From: VRUE01 sp963732225
GTDB lineage: Bacteria > Actinomycetota > Thermoleophilia > Solirubrobacterales > 70-9
Reading direction: 5' to 3'
Assembly (NCBI GenBank): GCA_963732225.1
Contig: CAVSYR010000004.1
Location: forward strand, 62,001-126,000
DNA: 64,000 nt
Each line of letters opens with the position of its first letter. Positions within the stretch are counted from its first letter, which is position 1. Both the position numbers and the translations under genes were made by a program. Positions 27,750 to 36,813 of this stretch are shown piece after piece. The notes beneath the pieces were generated by a model that was not told the DNA's origin, made no database searches, and saw only the letters and a list, made by a program, of their open reading frames with translations.

Positions 27750-28202
27750 GCTCACCCGGAGGAGGAGCACGGCGCCGGGGTCGAGGTCGGGATGCGGCGG
27801 GGCGAGCTCGGGGAGGCGAGAATCGCGAGCTGGCGGCTTGGGGAGGTGTGATGCGAATGCTTCAGAGCCGAGGACGTCGACGCGGCCGGCGAGTTCAGCT
27901 CCCCGCCGCTCGCTGCTCTCGATGACACGCGGGCCGACAAGCCGAACGGCGCCAGCGAACGCAGACGGGGCGAAGCCGGTGAGGCCTGTGCCTGCTGCGC
28001 TTTCACTGCGATCGGTCCTCCCTGGTCCGGTGCCGCTTCGCCGCTGTCCCGATTCGCATCTGCTGCGAATCCCCTGACCGCGGCGGGTTGGCCGTTTTCT
28101 TTCCTCCGTCCGGGGAGCCGATCCGCGTTGCCCTTCCGGGGCGCTGCGGTTGTCCTCCCTGGACGCTGGTAATGAGAACAGATGTCTACCAGAATGTCAA
28201 GG
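27750..28202. repeat. Cassette upstream element, copy A
   Basis: It aligns with 43275-43742. The part at 27970-28202 is nearly identical to 43507-43742 by eye, while the part nearer the gene is more diverged. Within it, GATTCGCA and TGCGAATC (minus strand) form an 8-bp stem kept in both copies although the loop bases differ. Two GGGAGGAC motifs lie on the minus strand. An open frame starting GTGAAAGCGCAGCAGG has a counterpart in copy B but diverges in sequence and length, so I do not call it a gene. Confidence 0.65.
28171..28202 (-). promoter_or_regulatory. Candidate promoter of cassette A leader
   Basis: On the minus strand the sequence begins TTGACATTCTGGTAG and continues to GTTCTCATT. TTGACA matches a sigma-70 -35 box. 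The GGTAG then six bases then GTTCTCAT spacing is shared with 43710-43741 and 31670-31697. Confidence 0.45.
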
Positions 28203-28579
28203 ATCAATTTGTTGGGGCGATTTGGCCTAGCCGGAGGAGTTGGCTTGTTTAGGCCTTTAGCGGCCTCAAATCCGTGTGCTGCACGGCTATCTATAAGAAC
28301 GACAGCGAGCCATAACGGTGCCCATTGCCTTCGACCGCGGGACGGTGAGCGCTCGCCCAGAGCGGTTTGGAGGCTGCTGCGGCGTCCAGGCCACAGTTGC
28401 TGTGGATGTTCGCTATCCGAGAGGGTTTCGGGTCAAAGCACAACCCCGGCAGGCGCAGTTGCGCAGAGCCGCAAGCTCCTGGTCTAGCTCGTCACCTACG
28501 CAGACACTGCCCACCGATGCGGCGGCCGGATCGGGCAGGGTCGAAGCGATGATGCAATGGCGCCCGATCGGCTACTGGA

Positions 28580-28805
28580 TCTGAGCGCTGAAAGCGAGAG
28601 TGCCGAGAGAATCGCCGGCGTGGAAAGACGTCTTTGCCTGCGGCGAAGGGCTGGTTGGAGTAAGTGGCGGTGCCGGTGGTCAAGGTCAGCGGCGCGGCGA
28701 GATCGCGATCGTGCGGGCGAGCGGGTCGGAGGCCGAGCCGGCGGAGCTAAGGTCGAGGATCGGCACTTGGCCGAGCTTTTGGGCGGTGGATCGGGGTTCG
28801 ATCAG
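28580..28805 (-). pseudogene. Older decayed copy of the HtaA-like gene's 3' end
   Basis: Two frames read KLGQVPILDLSSAGSASDPLARTIA and TGTATYSNQPFAAGKDVF, matching the last 80 residues of the gene at 29373-30710 (KLGQISIAGIDL, SDPKARTV, FNEAFAKPQGKADVF). It has frameshifts, no start and no N-terminal domain. Confidence 0.55.
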
Positions 28806-28846
28806 CCAATCCAGACCCCCTTTCGCGGCTGCAAGCACGGCACCTG

Positions 28847-28915
28847 GCGGCGTCCTCGGTCGCCCCAATAGCCGTTGCTATGGGGCTTCCTGCGTCGCGT
28901 TGCCAGGCTTGGCTT
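28847..28915. repeat. Dispersed hairpin-type repeat, intergenic copy
   Basis: GGCGTCCTCGGTCG, then a small stem-loop (CCCCAATAGC / GCTATGGGG), then CCTGCGTCGCGTTGCC. It belongs to the family at 7820-7905 and 42767-42840. Nothing else is evident between 28203 and 28580. Confidence 0.5.
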
Positions 28916-28980
28916 TCGCTCGCGAGAACCGGGCCTGTCTAACGGGCCGAACCCCTCCCCCCGCTTAAGCTTAGGATTGA

Positions 28981-29230
28981 TCACTGCGCCTGCGCAACAA
29001 AGGTCGCGGCACCGAAAATCTCGCCCGGATGAAAGGTGTCTTTACCGCCAGCAAAGGCCTGGTTGAAATAGGCAGCGGTGGCCTCAGTCAAGCTGAGGGG
29101 AGCCCCTGCAACGGCGATCGTGCGCGCCACCGGGTCACTGCTAACGGCTCCGGCGCCTAAGGCAAGGACTGGAACCTGTCCCAGCTTTCCAGGGAAGGTC
29201 GGTGCCGGCTCCTCATCAATTCCGCCCATC
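28981..29230 (-). pseudogene. Younger truncated copy of the HtaA-like gene's 3' end
   Basis: About 80 codons (EPAPTFPGKLGQVPVLALG, SSDPVARTIAVAGAPL, AYFNQAFAGGKDTFHPGE, ending FVAQAQ) align without frameshift to the C-terminus of the gene at 29373, which ends FTAQTQ. Upstream of this the frame is unrelated sequence. It is a partial tandem duplicate without its own start. Confidence 0.65.
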
Positions 29231-29372
29231 TGCTCTGCTCCCGCTCGGGCGGAATCATCACAACCAGAGATCTTCCGCCCGAGCTCCCGCGTCCGCGATG
29301 GGCGGGTTTGGTGGGACCTGCTCAGGTTCTGTGACTCAAGCGCTGGGGGCGGAAGTTGGCGGCGACATACGG

Positions 29373-30710
29373 TCATTGTGTTTGGGCCGTGAAGGAGATG
29401 GTCCCAAGTGATTCACCGGCACGAAACACGTCGGCTTTGCCTTGAGGTTTGGCAAAAGCTTCGTTGAAGGTTTCGGCCGTCTGTGGCGAGAGGGTAAGAG
29501 CGGCTCCGCCGACGCTTACTGTGCGCGCCTTCGGGTCCGAATTGATCGTCGCAGGGGCCAAGTCGATCCCAGCGATCGATATCTGGCCTAGTTTCCCCGG
29601 GAAGGTGGGAGTGGGCTCAACGTCGACTTCGACGAGAGTCGTTGTGGCGGCAGGTTCGAGCCATGGTTCATGCCAAAACACCTGTCCAGCGCCCAGTTGC
29701 AGGTATTCGATGCCACCGCCCAACCGGATTTGGCCGCTGCGACCGTCGGGGGCGATTACGCCCGAGCCGACGAAGGGAAATGTGAAGAGAGGGCCCGGCT
29801 GCCGTTCGCCTGGAGATATTGGATTGAGAGAAACGAAGAGACTGTCGAGCTTGACGATGAAGGCGGGGTCGGGCGTCAGGGTGGCGCGACCGACGGGCAG
29901 GATCGCGACGGTGGCGGGCTGGGCGGTGGAGCGCAGGGCGCCGAGCCGCTGGCCGGCTTCGAAGACGCCGTGCAGGCGCAGCTTCTTGGCGAGGCGGGTG
30001 GCGAGCTTCGCCGAGAGGCGTAGGTCGCTGGCGGTGAAGCTCGAGCCGAAGCCGGCCCGGGAAAAGCTGCGCTTCTTGGCGGCGGCCAGTTTGAGCTGAC
30101 CGCCGCCGACCTTGGCGATCAGCGGTTCCGGCTTTGTTTTGACGACGATCTCGCGCAGCGGGACGCGGTGGGCGCCGCGCTCGAAGACGAGGGCGCCTTC
30201 CTGGTCGATCTCGCCCTTTTGCTCGGCGGGGTCGAGGGCGCCGCCGGAGACCGGCATCGTGTAGACGTGGCCGCTGCGCTTGGCGGGCGCCGTGGCCGTG
30301 AGCTCGACGCCGTGGGCGGCGAGCAGCCGGACGAAGCCCTTGTCGAGGGTCAGCTTCGTGATGCCACCACCTAGAGGGTCGTAGGTGGCGTTCGCTGAGG
30401 GGGCGAACGTGAGGAGCGCTGTGGCGAGAACGCCACCTAGGAGGGCGGCGAATCGGCCGTGGCGGCGATTCGACCGGACGATGATTGGGGACGGCGGACC
30501 TTGGGCGTGGTTGGCAGGGCCCTCTGGCAATCCCGGGGATGAGTCAGATTGCGACCCGGGATTGCCGGAGGGCTGGTTTTGAATAAATGCCGCATGTCCT
30601 CCGCTCCCGCTCGCTGACGCTCGCTCCCGCGTCCGGGCATGCGGCTGCCCGTCAACCCTGTGAGGTTCACGCTGTGCAACCCGGGTCAGGTTTGCGGCTG
30701 GCGGGTTCAT
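29373..30710 (-). CDS. Exported HtaA-like domain protein
   Basis: 445 residues if translation starts at ATG 30710, which overlaps the stop of the upstream short-family gene (ATGA). A hydrophobic export helix (FAALLGGVLATALLTFAPSANA) occurs only at about residue 90. The mature part alternates strands and turns in a way that resembles HtaA-type haem-binding domains (TMPVSGGALDP, GEIDQEGALVF; VGSGVIAPDGRSGQIRLGGGI), but I am not certain of the family. Residues 1-85 are low complexity and include a strong inverted repeat at DNA level, so a later non-standard start is possible. The last 80 residues are duplicated downstream in two relics. Confidence 0.6.
   Translation of the reverse strand: MNPPAANLTRVAQREPHRVDGQPHARTRERASASGSGGHAAFIQNQPSGNPGSQSDSSPGLPEGPANHAQGPPSPIIVRSNRRHGRFAALLGGVLATALLTFAPSANATYDPLGGGITKLTLDKGFVRLLAAHGVELTATAPAKRSGHVYTMPVSGGALDPAEQKGEIDQEGALVFERGAHRVPLREIVVKTKPEPLIAKVGGGQLKLAAAKKRSFSRAGFGSSFTASDLRLSAKLATRLAKKLRLHGVFEAGQRLGALRSTAQPATVAILPVGRATLTPDPAFIVKLDSLFVSLNPISPGERQPGPLFTFPFVGSGVIAPDGRSGQIRLGGGIEYLQLGAGQVFWHEPWLEPAATTTLVEVDVEPTPTFPGKLGQISIAGIDLAPATINSDPKARTVSVGGAALTLSPQTAETFNEAFAKPQGKADVFRAGESLGTISFTAQTQ
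30519..30573. terminator. 19-bp inverted repeat, terminator or attenuator
   Basis: Arms at 30519-30537 and 30555-30573 pair with one mismatch around a 17-base loop. On the plus strand TTTT follows closely. It lies between the short-family gene and the export helix of the HtaA-like protein, inside the nominal N-terminal coding region. Confidence 0.5.
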
Positions 30711-31561
30711 TCCTTGACCCCGCAGCTCTTGTCGACCTGGGCGCCGATGTTGCGGTTGGCGAAGGAGAAGGTCGCGTAGGCGAGGCGGACGGAAGTGCGG
30801 GAGGCGCCGGCGACGGCGGGACAGCCGGCGTTGAAGTAGCTCAGTTCGCGACCCTTGAAGCGGTATTTGCGCTTCAGGGTGAGCTTGATCCGATCAACGT
30901 AGCCCCAGCTGCCGAGCGCCTCGGGCAGCGAGGCGGAGAGCTCGGTGCCGTAGTAGCCGCTGTCGATGTGGCGGATCGAGAACGGGATCACGAAGCTGGT
31001 TGCGAAGGGGTGGGCGGTGAAGATATGGGCAAGGACGATCGGCTTGCCGTGGCGGCGGCCATTGAAGACGAGCAGGCGGCCCTGGGTCGGATAGGCGCCC
31101 TGGTCGGGCAAGACGATGTGGGCCCAGAACTGGCCCGAGCCGATCAGCGCGTCGCCGCAGTCATCGAGGGCGCGGGCGGTGGTCGCGGGCTGGATTTGGG
31201 CGATCCGGCAGGACGGCAGGCCCCGCGACTGCAGCAGCGCATGGCGGTTGACCCTGACCCGGAGCCCCTCGAGCTGGTCGGGAACGTCGCCGGATACCGG
31301 GGCGACATGGCCGGAGACGAGGATCGCGATCGGCGCTGTGCCGGTGCGGGGCAGCTTGTAGGGCTGAACCTGGGAGAGAAGGGTGATGCGGACGCTCCCC
31401 TGCTGCACCACCGCCGCTGAGGCAAAGCTGATCGCTGCAATCGAGACGATCAGCGCGCCGAGGGCGATCCACGATCGCCTCAGCCGGAGGACGCCGGCGG
31501 ATTTCCCCCACCACGGGCGCCGGAGAGGCAATAGAGCCGCTGACGCTGCGGGCAATCTCAA
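30707..31561 (-). CDS. Short-family secreted protein
   Basis: 284 residues. An Arg-rich n-region is followed by the export helix WIALGALIVSIAAISFASA. Family landmarks are complete: QGSVRITLL, LPRTGTAPIAILVSGHV, SRGLPSCRIAQIQPA, DALIGSGQFWAHI, YPTQGRLLVFNGRRHGKP, LKRKYRFKGRELSYFNAGCP and a final KSCGV. It has no insertion. A promoter-like motif lies about 110 bp upstream. It overlaps the HtaA-like gene by four bases, so the two are probably co-transcribed. Unknown function, extracellular. Confidence 0.78.
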   Translation of the reverse strand: MRLPAASAALLPLRRPWWGKSAGVLRLRRSWIALGALIVSIAAISFASAAVVQQGSVRITLLSQVQPYKLPRTGTAPIAILVSGHVAPVSGDVPDQLEGLRVRVNRHALLQSRGLPSCRIAQIQPATTARALDDCGDALIGSGQFWAHIVLPDQGAYPTQGRLLVFNGRRHGKPIVLAHIFTAHPFATSFVIPFSIRHIDSGYYGTELSASLPEALGSWGYVDRIKLTLKRKYRFKGRELSYFNAGCPAVAGASRTSVRLAYATFSFANRNIGAQVDKSCGVKE

Positions 31562-31669
31562 TGCGGGTCCCTACCTTCGTCGGATCGTTGTCGGAGTTTT
31601 GCCCAAACAAGGTGACCTCAGAGGAGCACCGGGCCGAACCCCCCGGACCATCCGCAGGACTCGTTTGCG

Positions 31670-31697
31670 AATGAGAACGGAAGCCTACCGCTAAGGG
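31670..31697 (-). promoter_or_regulatory. Promoter-like motif shared with the cassette leaders
   Basis: The minus strand reads GGTAG, six bases, then GTTCTCATT, preceded by CCCTTAGC. Core and spacing are as at 28171-28202 and 43710-43741. It lies about 110 bp before the ATG at 31561. Confidence 0.45.
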
Positions 31698-32151
31698 CAA
31701 GCTAGGCGTGGGGCCGGAGGGCAAAGGGCGGGTCTCTTTGGCTTGGTCGTCAGATGGCCAGGCAATGCAAATTAGTGTTAATTGGATCGCGAACGTACCG
31801 GCCGGGTTGGGATCTCTGACTCGGTGGACAGGCCTCTGTAGAGAGGATGGCTCACCAGTTGTCGACGAGTCTCGACGCCTGGGCGTCCACCGTGGCCACG
31901 ACCTCTCGATCACTCGTGGCTGCAGCAGCGTGTGGTGGCTAATCTTGACCTCGGGCGCCTCCAGCTGATCAGCCACACGCCGGCGAGGGAGGTCGGGAAA
32001 GGCCGGATCGCGGATCTGAGCCGGCCCGCAGGAGATCGGAGGACGAAACCAGGTGGCAACACTCCCACCCGCCCTCAAGAGCCCGCCGCCCCCCACCGCG
32101 ACCTATTCGCGGTGGGGGGCGACGGAGCTGGAATGGAACCGGTGCTTGGGG
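31698..32151. other. Intergenic region with terminator
   Basis: No gene is visible. The 32087-32121 hairpin, close to the stop of the gene at 32152, is listed separately. Confidence 0.4.
32087..32121 (-). terminator. Perfect 15-bp hairpin after the gene at 32152
   Basis: The arm CGCCCCCCACCGCGA (32087-32101), loop CCTAT and exact complement (32107-32121) begin 30 bp beyond the stop of the minus-strand gene. Confidence 0.65.
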
Positions 32152-33186
32152 CTAGATTTTTTCCCCGTTGATGAACATCCCCACCTGTTTCAAGGAGCCG
32201 TCGAACGCGCGCAGGGACAGATTCGCGACGTATTCGCCGTCGGTGTAGGTTTTCGTACCGACTTCTTTCGTGCAGACCAGTTTATTGTTGCTGGTCATCG
32301 TGTATTCGATGCCGGCCAGCCCGATCTGGGCCTGCGCCGCGCGCAGAGCGCCTACGCCGGTAGTCTGCAGCGCAACGCTCTGCAGTGCCTGCTGGGCACC
32401 GATTTTGATGACGCAAAGCGATGAGGAGACAGTGAGTTCGATGGCTTCGCCCGTTTTGTTGCAGGCAATGTCGAGCTTGCCGGTGTAGGCAGGGTCGGTG
32501 TTGTTTGCATTCAGCACATAGTGACATCCGTTCATCTGCACACTGGTGGCAAGCGTCCCCCCGGCCTTGCAGGTACCGGCATATCCAGCTGCCAGTGAAA
32601 GCGATGCCGTCGGCGCCGCCAATACCCCAGCGAAGGTCGCTTTGGTGCATTCGACATTGCGGCTGAGGGCCGGAATTTTGAAGTATTCCTGAGCGCCGCC
32701 GATCGTCTGTTCGGTGTTCGCCAGCACCGAGGATGGGTATGTTTCCGCTCCGAACTGGGGGACGTGTGCCGACGAGGTGGTGAAGGTTCTGTCTCCACCG
32801 TAGAAGACGCCCGTCGCCGTGATGAACGCGCCAATCCGGAAATGGTAGGTCGTGCTTGGTTTGAGATTGTCGACGTCTATGCTGACCGGGACGGGGGCTT
32901 TCGCTCCGGGGGGGATCGTGTAGCTTTCGGTTTCCGATCCGTAGGCTTCCGTCGTCCCATACTGGAACACATAGAAGGTTTCGTGGCCTCCGGTGTCGAT
33001 CACTCCGTTGAGCGTTGCTCTCTTAGCGGTAGTCGCGCCGACGTTGGTCGCCGGTTCGGTGGTCGCCGGCGATTCGACGGCCTGGCTGAGAGTTGGAGTA
33101 AGCGCGAGCAGAAGCGCTACAGCCAAGACCAGCATTGTGGCCGCCAGATAGGCTGGAAGCTTGCTCCTCGTTTGAGTTCTCGACAT
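32152..33186 (-). CDS. Secreted Fn3-like plus Cys-repeat protein
   Basis: 344 residues from ATG 33186 (MSRTQTRSK), with GAAGGGGAA upstream. The open frame extends 23 codons further but has no ribosome site there. Signal helix about 10-35 (YLAATMLVLAVALLLALTP). A Fn3-like domain (about 45-135, KRATLNGVIDTGGHETFYVF to TTYHFRIGAF) is followed by one Cys-rich repeat unit (VECTKATF, QMNGCHYVL, DIACNKTGEAIEL, SSLCVIKIGAQ, KLVCTKE) like those of the gene at 17278. Ends in VGMFINGEKI. A probable extracellular structural protein with its own terminator. Confidence 0.75.
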   Translation of the reverse strand: MSRTQTRSKLPAYLAATMLVLAVALLLALTPTLSQAVESPATTEPATNVGATTAKRATLNGVIDTGGHETFYVFQYGTTEAYGSETESYTIPPGAKAPVPVSIDVDNLKPSTTYHFRIGAFITATGVFYGGDRTFTTSSAHVPQFGAETYPSSVLANTEQTIGGAQEYFKIPALSRNVECTKATFAGVLAAPTASLSLAAGYAGTCKAGGTLATSVQMNGCHYVLNANNTDPAYTGKLDIACNKTGEAIELTVSSSLCVIKIGAQQALQSVALQTTGVGALRAAQAQIGLAGIEYTMTSNNKLVCTKEVGTKTYTDGEYVANLSLRAFDGSLKQVGMFINGEKI

Positions 33187-33971
33187 CAATTTCCCCTTCC
33201 TCGACGGTATGCCCGCCCAAGGGTAAAACTGCATGGACTGCACTAGGCTGACCAACTCTTAGGTCCGGCGCGGTGGCAATCTGTCTACTACTCTGGGCAG
33301 GACGTGCCAATATGCGCAAAGTGGCCTACGAATAGATGCGAAGTCGGGAAAATCGGGCGATTTGTGTTCCAAGTCACCCGTCGAAGTAGTGCGGACTGAC
33401 ACCGAAGGAAGGTACGCGGCCGGGAGGTGATTGCAGTTGTTGTCAGATAGGTCAGTCGCGTCTGCACAGCGCCAGGTGGGACGGGTGGCCTGCGGTGCGT
33501 GAATCGTCCGGGTTGGACCGGAGCAGCGGCGCCCTCTGCTTGTCGAGATCCCCCGTATGGATACCTGCAGTAGGTGAGGTGAAGTGTGGAGAGAGTTGCG
33601 GAGCTGATGGTGGGAATCGGCCACGCCGGCCGAGCGAACCGGAGGTCTTGCGATTCCCACTCGCTCTGGCCGCGTTTGAACGCCGATGCGGCGTGCCCGC
33701 CGCATTCTTCCGCATCAGGTCGAGTACGTTGAGACGCTAAGTCGCCTCGGAGTCGAAGGGGCTGCGGCGGTGTGGTTCGCTGGCGCCGGACAGGGTGCTG
33801 GGTGAGGTGCGCCGGGCGCCGCCGTGACGATGCGGTCCTCCGAAGAGGCTGAAACTCGTATGGGGCGAGTGGGTCAGTCGCCGAGCGCGCATGGAGCGGC
33901 GCGATCAGCGCGGTGGGCAGAGTTGGGGCGCTGGGATAGGAGGCGAGCCCCGCTGTCGCGTGCTCTGTGTT
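33187..33971. other. Intergenic region upstream of 32152 gene and beyond cassette B
   Basis: About 780 bp. It must contain the promoter for the gene starting at 33186. The 33240-33470 part is less GC-rich. No open frame looks like protein and I recognise no repeat. Confidence 0.4.
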
Positions 33972-36813
33972 TCAGGGTCGTGCCGTACGGTCCTGGCGGC
34001 GCTTGTGCTTGCAGCCCGTCGGCTTCAGTGGCGCCCGATAGTTCGAGACCTTGCCGTTGTGGCCTTTGAGCTTGACCGTGGCGAGGTGCTTGCCCTTGCA
34101 GATGTTGGTGCGAGTTTTCGAGCAGGCCCTTCGCGGCTCCGTCGAAGACGAAATCGGCGGAGGTGACCGGGGCGTCGGGGACGACTTCGAAGGTGTTGCG
34201 GATGCCGCCGCCCTTGACCGAGTCGACGCGGCCGACGAGGGCGACGTTGATCTCTTGGTGGTGGAGGGCGGCGACCAGGTCGGGGAGCTTGTGTTCGGAG
34301 GAGCGCAGGTAGATCGGGCCTTCGAGCGGCCCTTCGAGGATCGGCGTGGTGGCCGAGACGTGGCCGTAGACCGAGGCGGCCGGGCACTTTTCGCCGGGGA
34401 CCGCGCCTTCGCGGAACTGCACCCGGGTGCAGACGGTGCCGATGTGGGCGTTGTCGAGGAACTCGGAGCGAGGGCAGGGCGACCTGGGCGAAGGCGACGC
34501 CGGCTTCGCCGAAGCCATTCATCGCCAGATGGGCGCTGAGGCTCGGGTTGCCGCCGCGCTTGGTCGAGCCCTTGAGGCGTCAAGGTGAGCTTGGGCTTGA
34601 AGGGCAGGGCGGCGCAGTCGGCGGCCTGGAAGCGGGTCGAGACGACGAGCGGGTTGTCGTCGGCGCCGAGACGAAGTCAAGGCCCGAGCCGAGCACCGTG
34701 GAGGCGGTCGAGGTCGGTTCGCAGCTGGTCGGGTTGAAGGTGAATTCGGGGCGGTCGGTGTAGGCGCGGATGTCGCGCAGGTGGATCGGGATGCCCTTGA
34801 TGATGTGGGGGATCGGGTCCGAGCCGGTCGAGTCGAGGAAGACTTCGCCGGTTTCGGGGTTGACGTCGATCGCCAAGCGGACGACGACGGTGCCGATGTC
34901 GAAGGGGCCGACCACGCCGGCGGTGATCGCGACGAGGCGAGACCGGGTGACCGTGGTAGGGGCCGGCGAGGTAGATCTTGCCGGGGGCGTAGGCGAGCGA
35001 TGGCCCGACGCCGGCGCCGACGAGGGTGCGGCCGACCTGGGAGGCCGCCGGGCAGCTGGGGCTGTCGAGCTCTTCCTGGCCGCCGTGCGGTCCGGTCCTC
35101 GCCGTTGGCCGGCGGCGATCGCCGCATCGGAGCAGAAGGGGATGCCGGCGAGCTTGCCGAGCAGGCCCGGGGGCAGCTTGATCGAGAAGTGGGTGATCTC
35201 CTGTTCGGAGTCGGTGCGGGTGAGGCGGACGTTGAAGGGGCGAGAAGCGCCCGGCGGCGTTTGTTGAGGGTGCCGGCGTCGAGGTGCGGGTGGAAGGGCG
35301 GCAGGCCGCCGCTCGGGCAGGGGCCGGCGTCGGGGCCGGAGATGATCTGGAAGGCGGAGGTGGTGGTGATCGGCGGGCCGCCCGACCACGGGGTGAGCTC
35401 GGCGCTGGCGGTGTAGGTGCCGCAGCCGGGCGGGCTGCCAGCGGTGATCGGGCGCCCTCGCGGAAGTGGAGGCGGAAGTGGCAGAAGGGGAGCTGCGGCA
35501 GGTCGTCGGCGATGGTGGTGAGCTGGCCGGTCACCGGGTCGGGTTCGACCTTGAGCGCCTGCTTGATGACGATGCCCAGGGTCGGGTTCTTGATCACGAC
35601 GTAGAGGGCGAGGAGGCTGTCCGAGTTGGTTTTCGTAGGGCTTGGCGATGAAGAGCGAGCCGTCGACGTTTTCTTCGAGCAGCGGGGTTTCGACTTCGAC
35701 GGTGCCGATCTTGGAGGCGTCGGGGCAGCCGGCGCCGGGGGCCGAGAAGGCGCTCTCGCGGGCGAGGTCGGCTTCGCTGCAGACCTCGAGGCCTTCGGCC
35801 AGGGAGGGGTTGGTGGAGAAGCCCTCGGGCAGGGTGACGACGGCCTTCTTGATGTCGGAGTCGGCGATCCCGGTGGGGTTGGTGAGGCCCTCGTCGTCGA
35901 CGTCGAGGGAGAAGTCGAGGCCGGTGGGGCTGTTGGCGGCCTTGGTGGTGGGTTGGGCGGAGATCGTCGGCCCGAAGCCGAGTTTGGCGCAACCGCTGAA
36001 GCCGAGCGGGGTGACGGCGACCCCGGACGCTTCGGCGCCGGTGTTCCAGGCGCGGGCGGCAAATTCGCTGGTCAGGGCGCCGGTGCAGCTGCGGGGCGCG
36101 GTGAGGAACGGCTGTTTGAGCTGCTGCACGGGGCAGGTTGAGCCGTGCAGTTCCGCGCAGAGGCCGCGCTCGGCGTCGTGGGCGGGGTCGGAGGGATTGC
36201 CCCAAATCGTGATTCGGGAGCCGAAGAACTGGGTGATCTGAGAGGTGGCGTCGACGCTGGCGAGGAGCCGATATGGCGGATCGGGGCTGACGCGTACGTC
36301 GATGATGACCGGGACGGCGACGACGAAGAAGCCGAGTCGGGCGGCGACCCCGGGAGGCGGGGGGAGGTTGTAGACGGCGGAGGTGTTGGCGTATCCCAGC
36401 GTGGGAGGCTCGGGTACGAAGTTGAGGTCGACGGCGGCGATGCCAACCGCGGTGGGGTCGGGGCAAGACCTTTCTCTTTCCTGGGATACCGTGGCGATGA
36501 AGGTAGCGGTAGGGCAGCGCGGAACCGCCGTCGGATCGCCGACCAAGCCCGGTGGCGAGGTTGCGGTGAGGTCCCTGAGTTCGCCTTCGGGAAGGAAATT
36601 GCCCGGTTTGGCTTCGAAGGTATTGAAGTTCACCGTGGTGGCGAAGCCGAAGGGATGGGAGCCGGCTTGCATGAGGGGATTGCCGTCGGGGCCCGGGAAG
36701 CTGACTTCGAGGCTCTTGAAGCCGAAGCTGGCCTGCGCCGCGCCCGAAAAACAGGTGGCGCCGGCCAGCGCGAGGAGAATTATCATGGTCAAAGCTGAGA
36801 TGAATCGCCTCAT
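33972..36813 (-). pseudogene. Long multi-module exported protein, multiply frameshifted (cassette B)
   Basis: It begins at ATG 36813, overlapping the stop of the propeller gene (ATGA), with signal helix FISALTMIILLALAGATCFSGAAQA. The first 390 or so codons are open. Then the coding frame changes at least seven times (near 35636, 35450, 35240, 35100, 34945, 34670 and 34110). Reading across the breaks gives the expected modules: CPDASKIGTVEVETPLL, SLLALYVVIKNPTLGIVI, IKLPPGLLGKLAGIPFC, CPAASQVGRTLVGAGVG, VVGPFDIGTVVVRLAIDV, IGTVCTRVQF, KGLLENS. Either a pseudogene or an intact gene in poor sequence. Homologous to 19129-22449, but the N-terminal part is more diverged. Confidence 0.7.

Noticed and set aside
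28203..28580. tRNA or small RNA gene in the less GC-rich gap
   Set aside because: I found no cloverleaf or CCA-like end on either strand.
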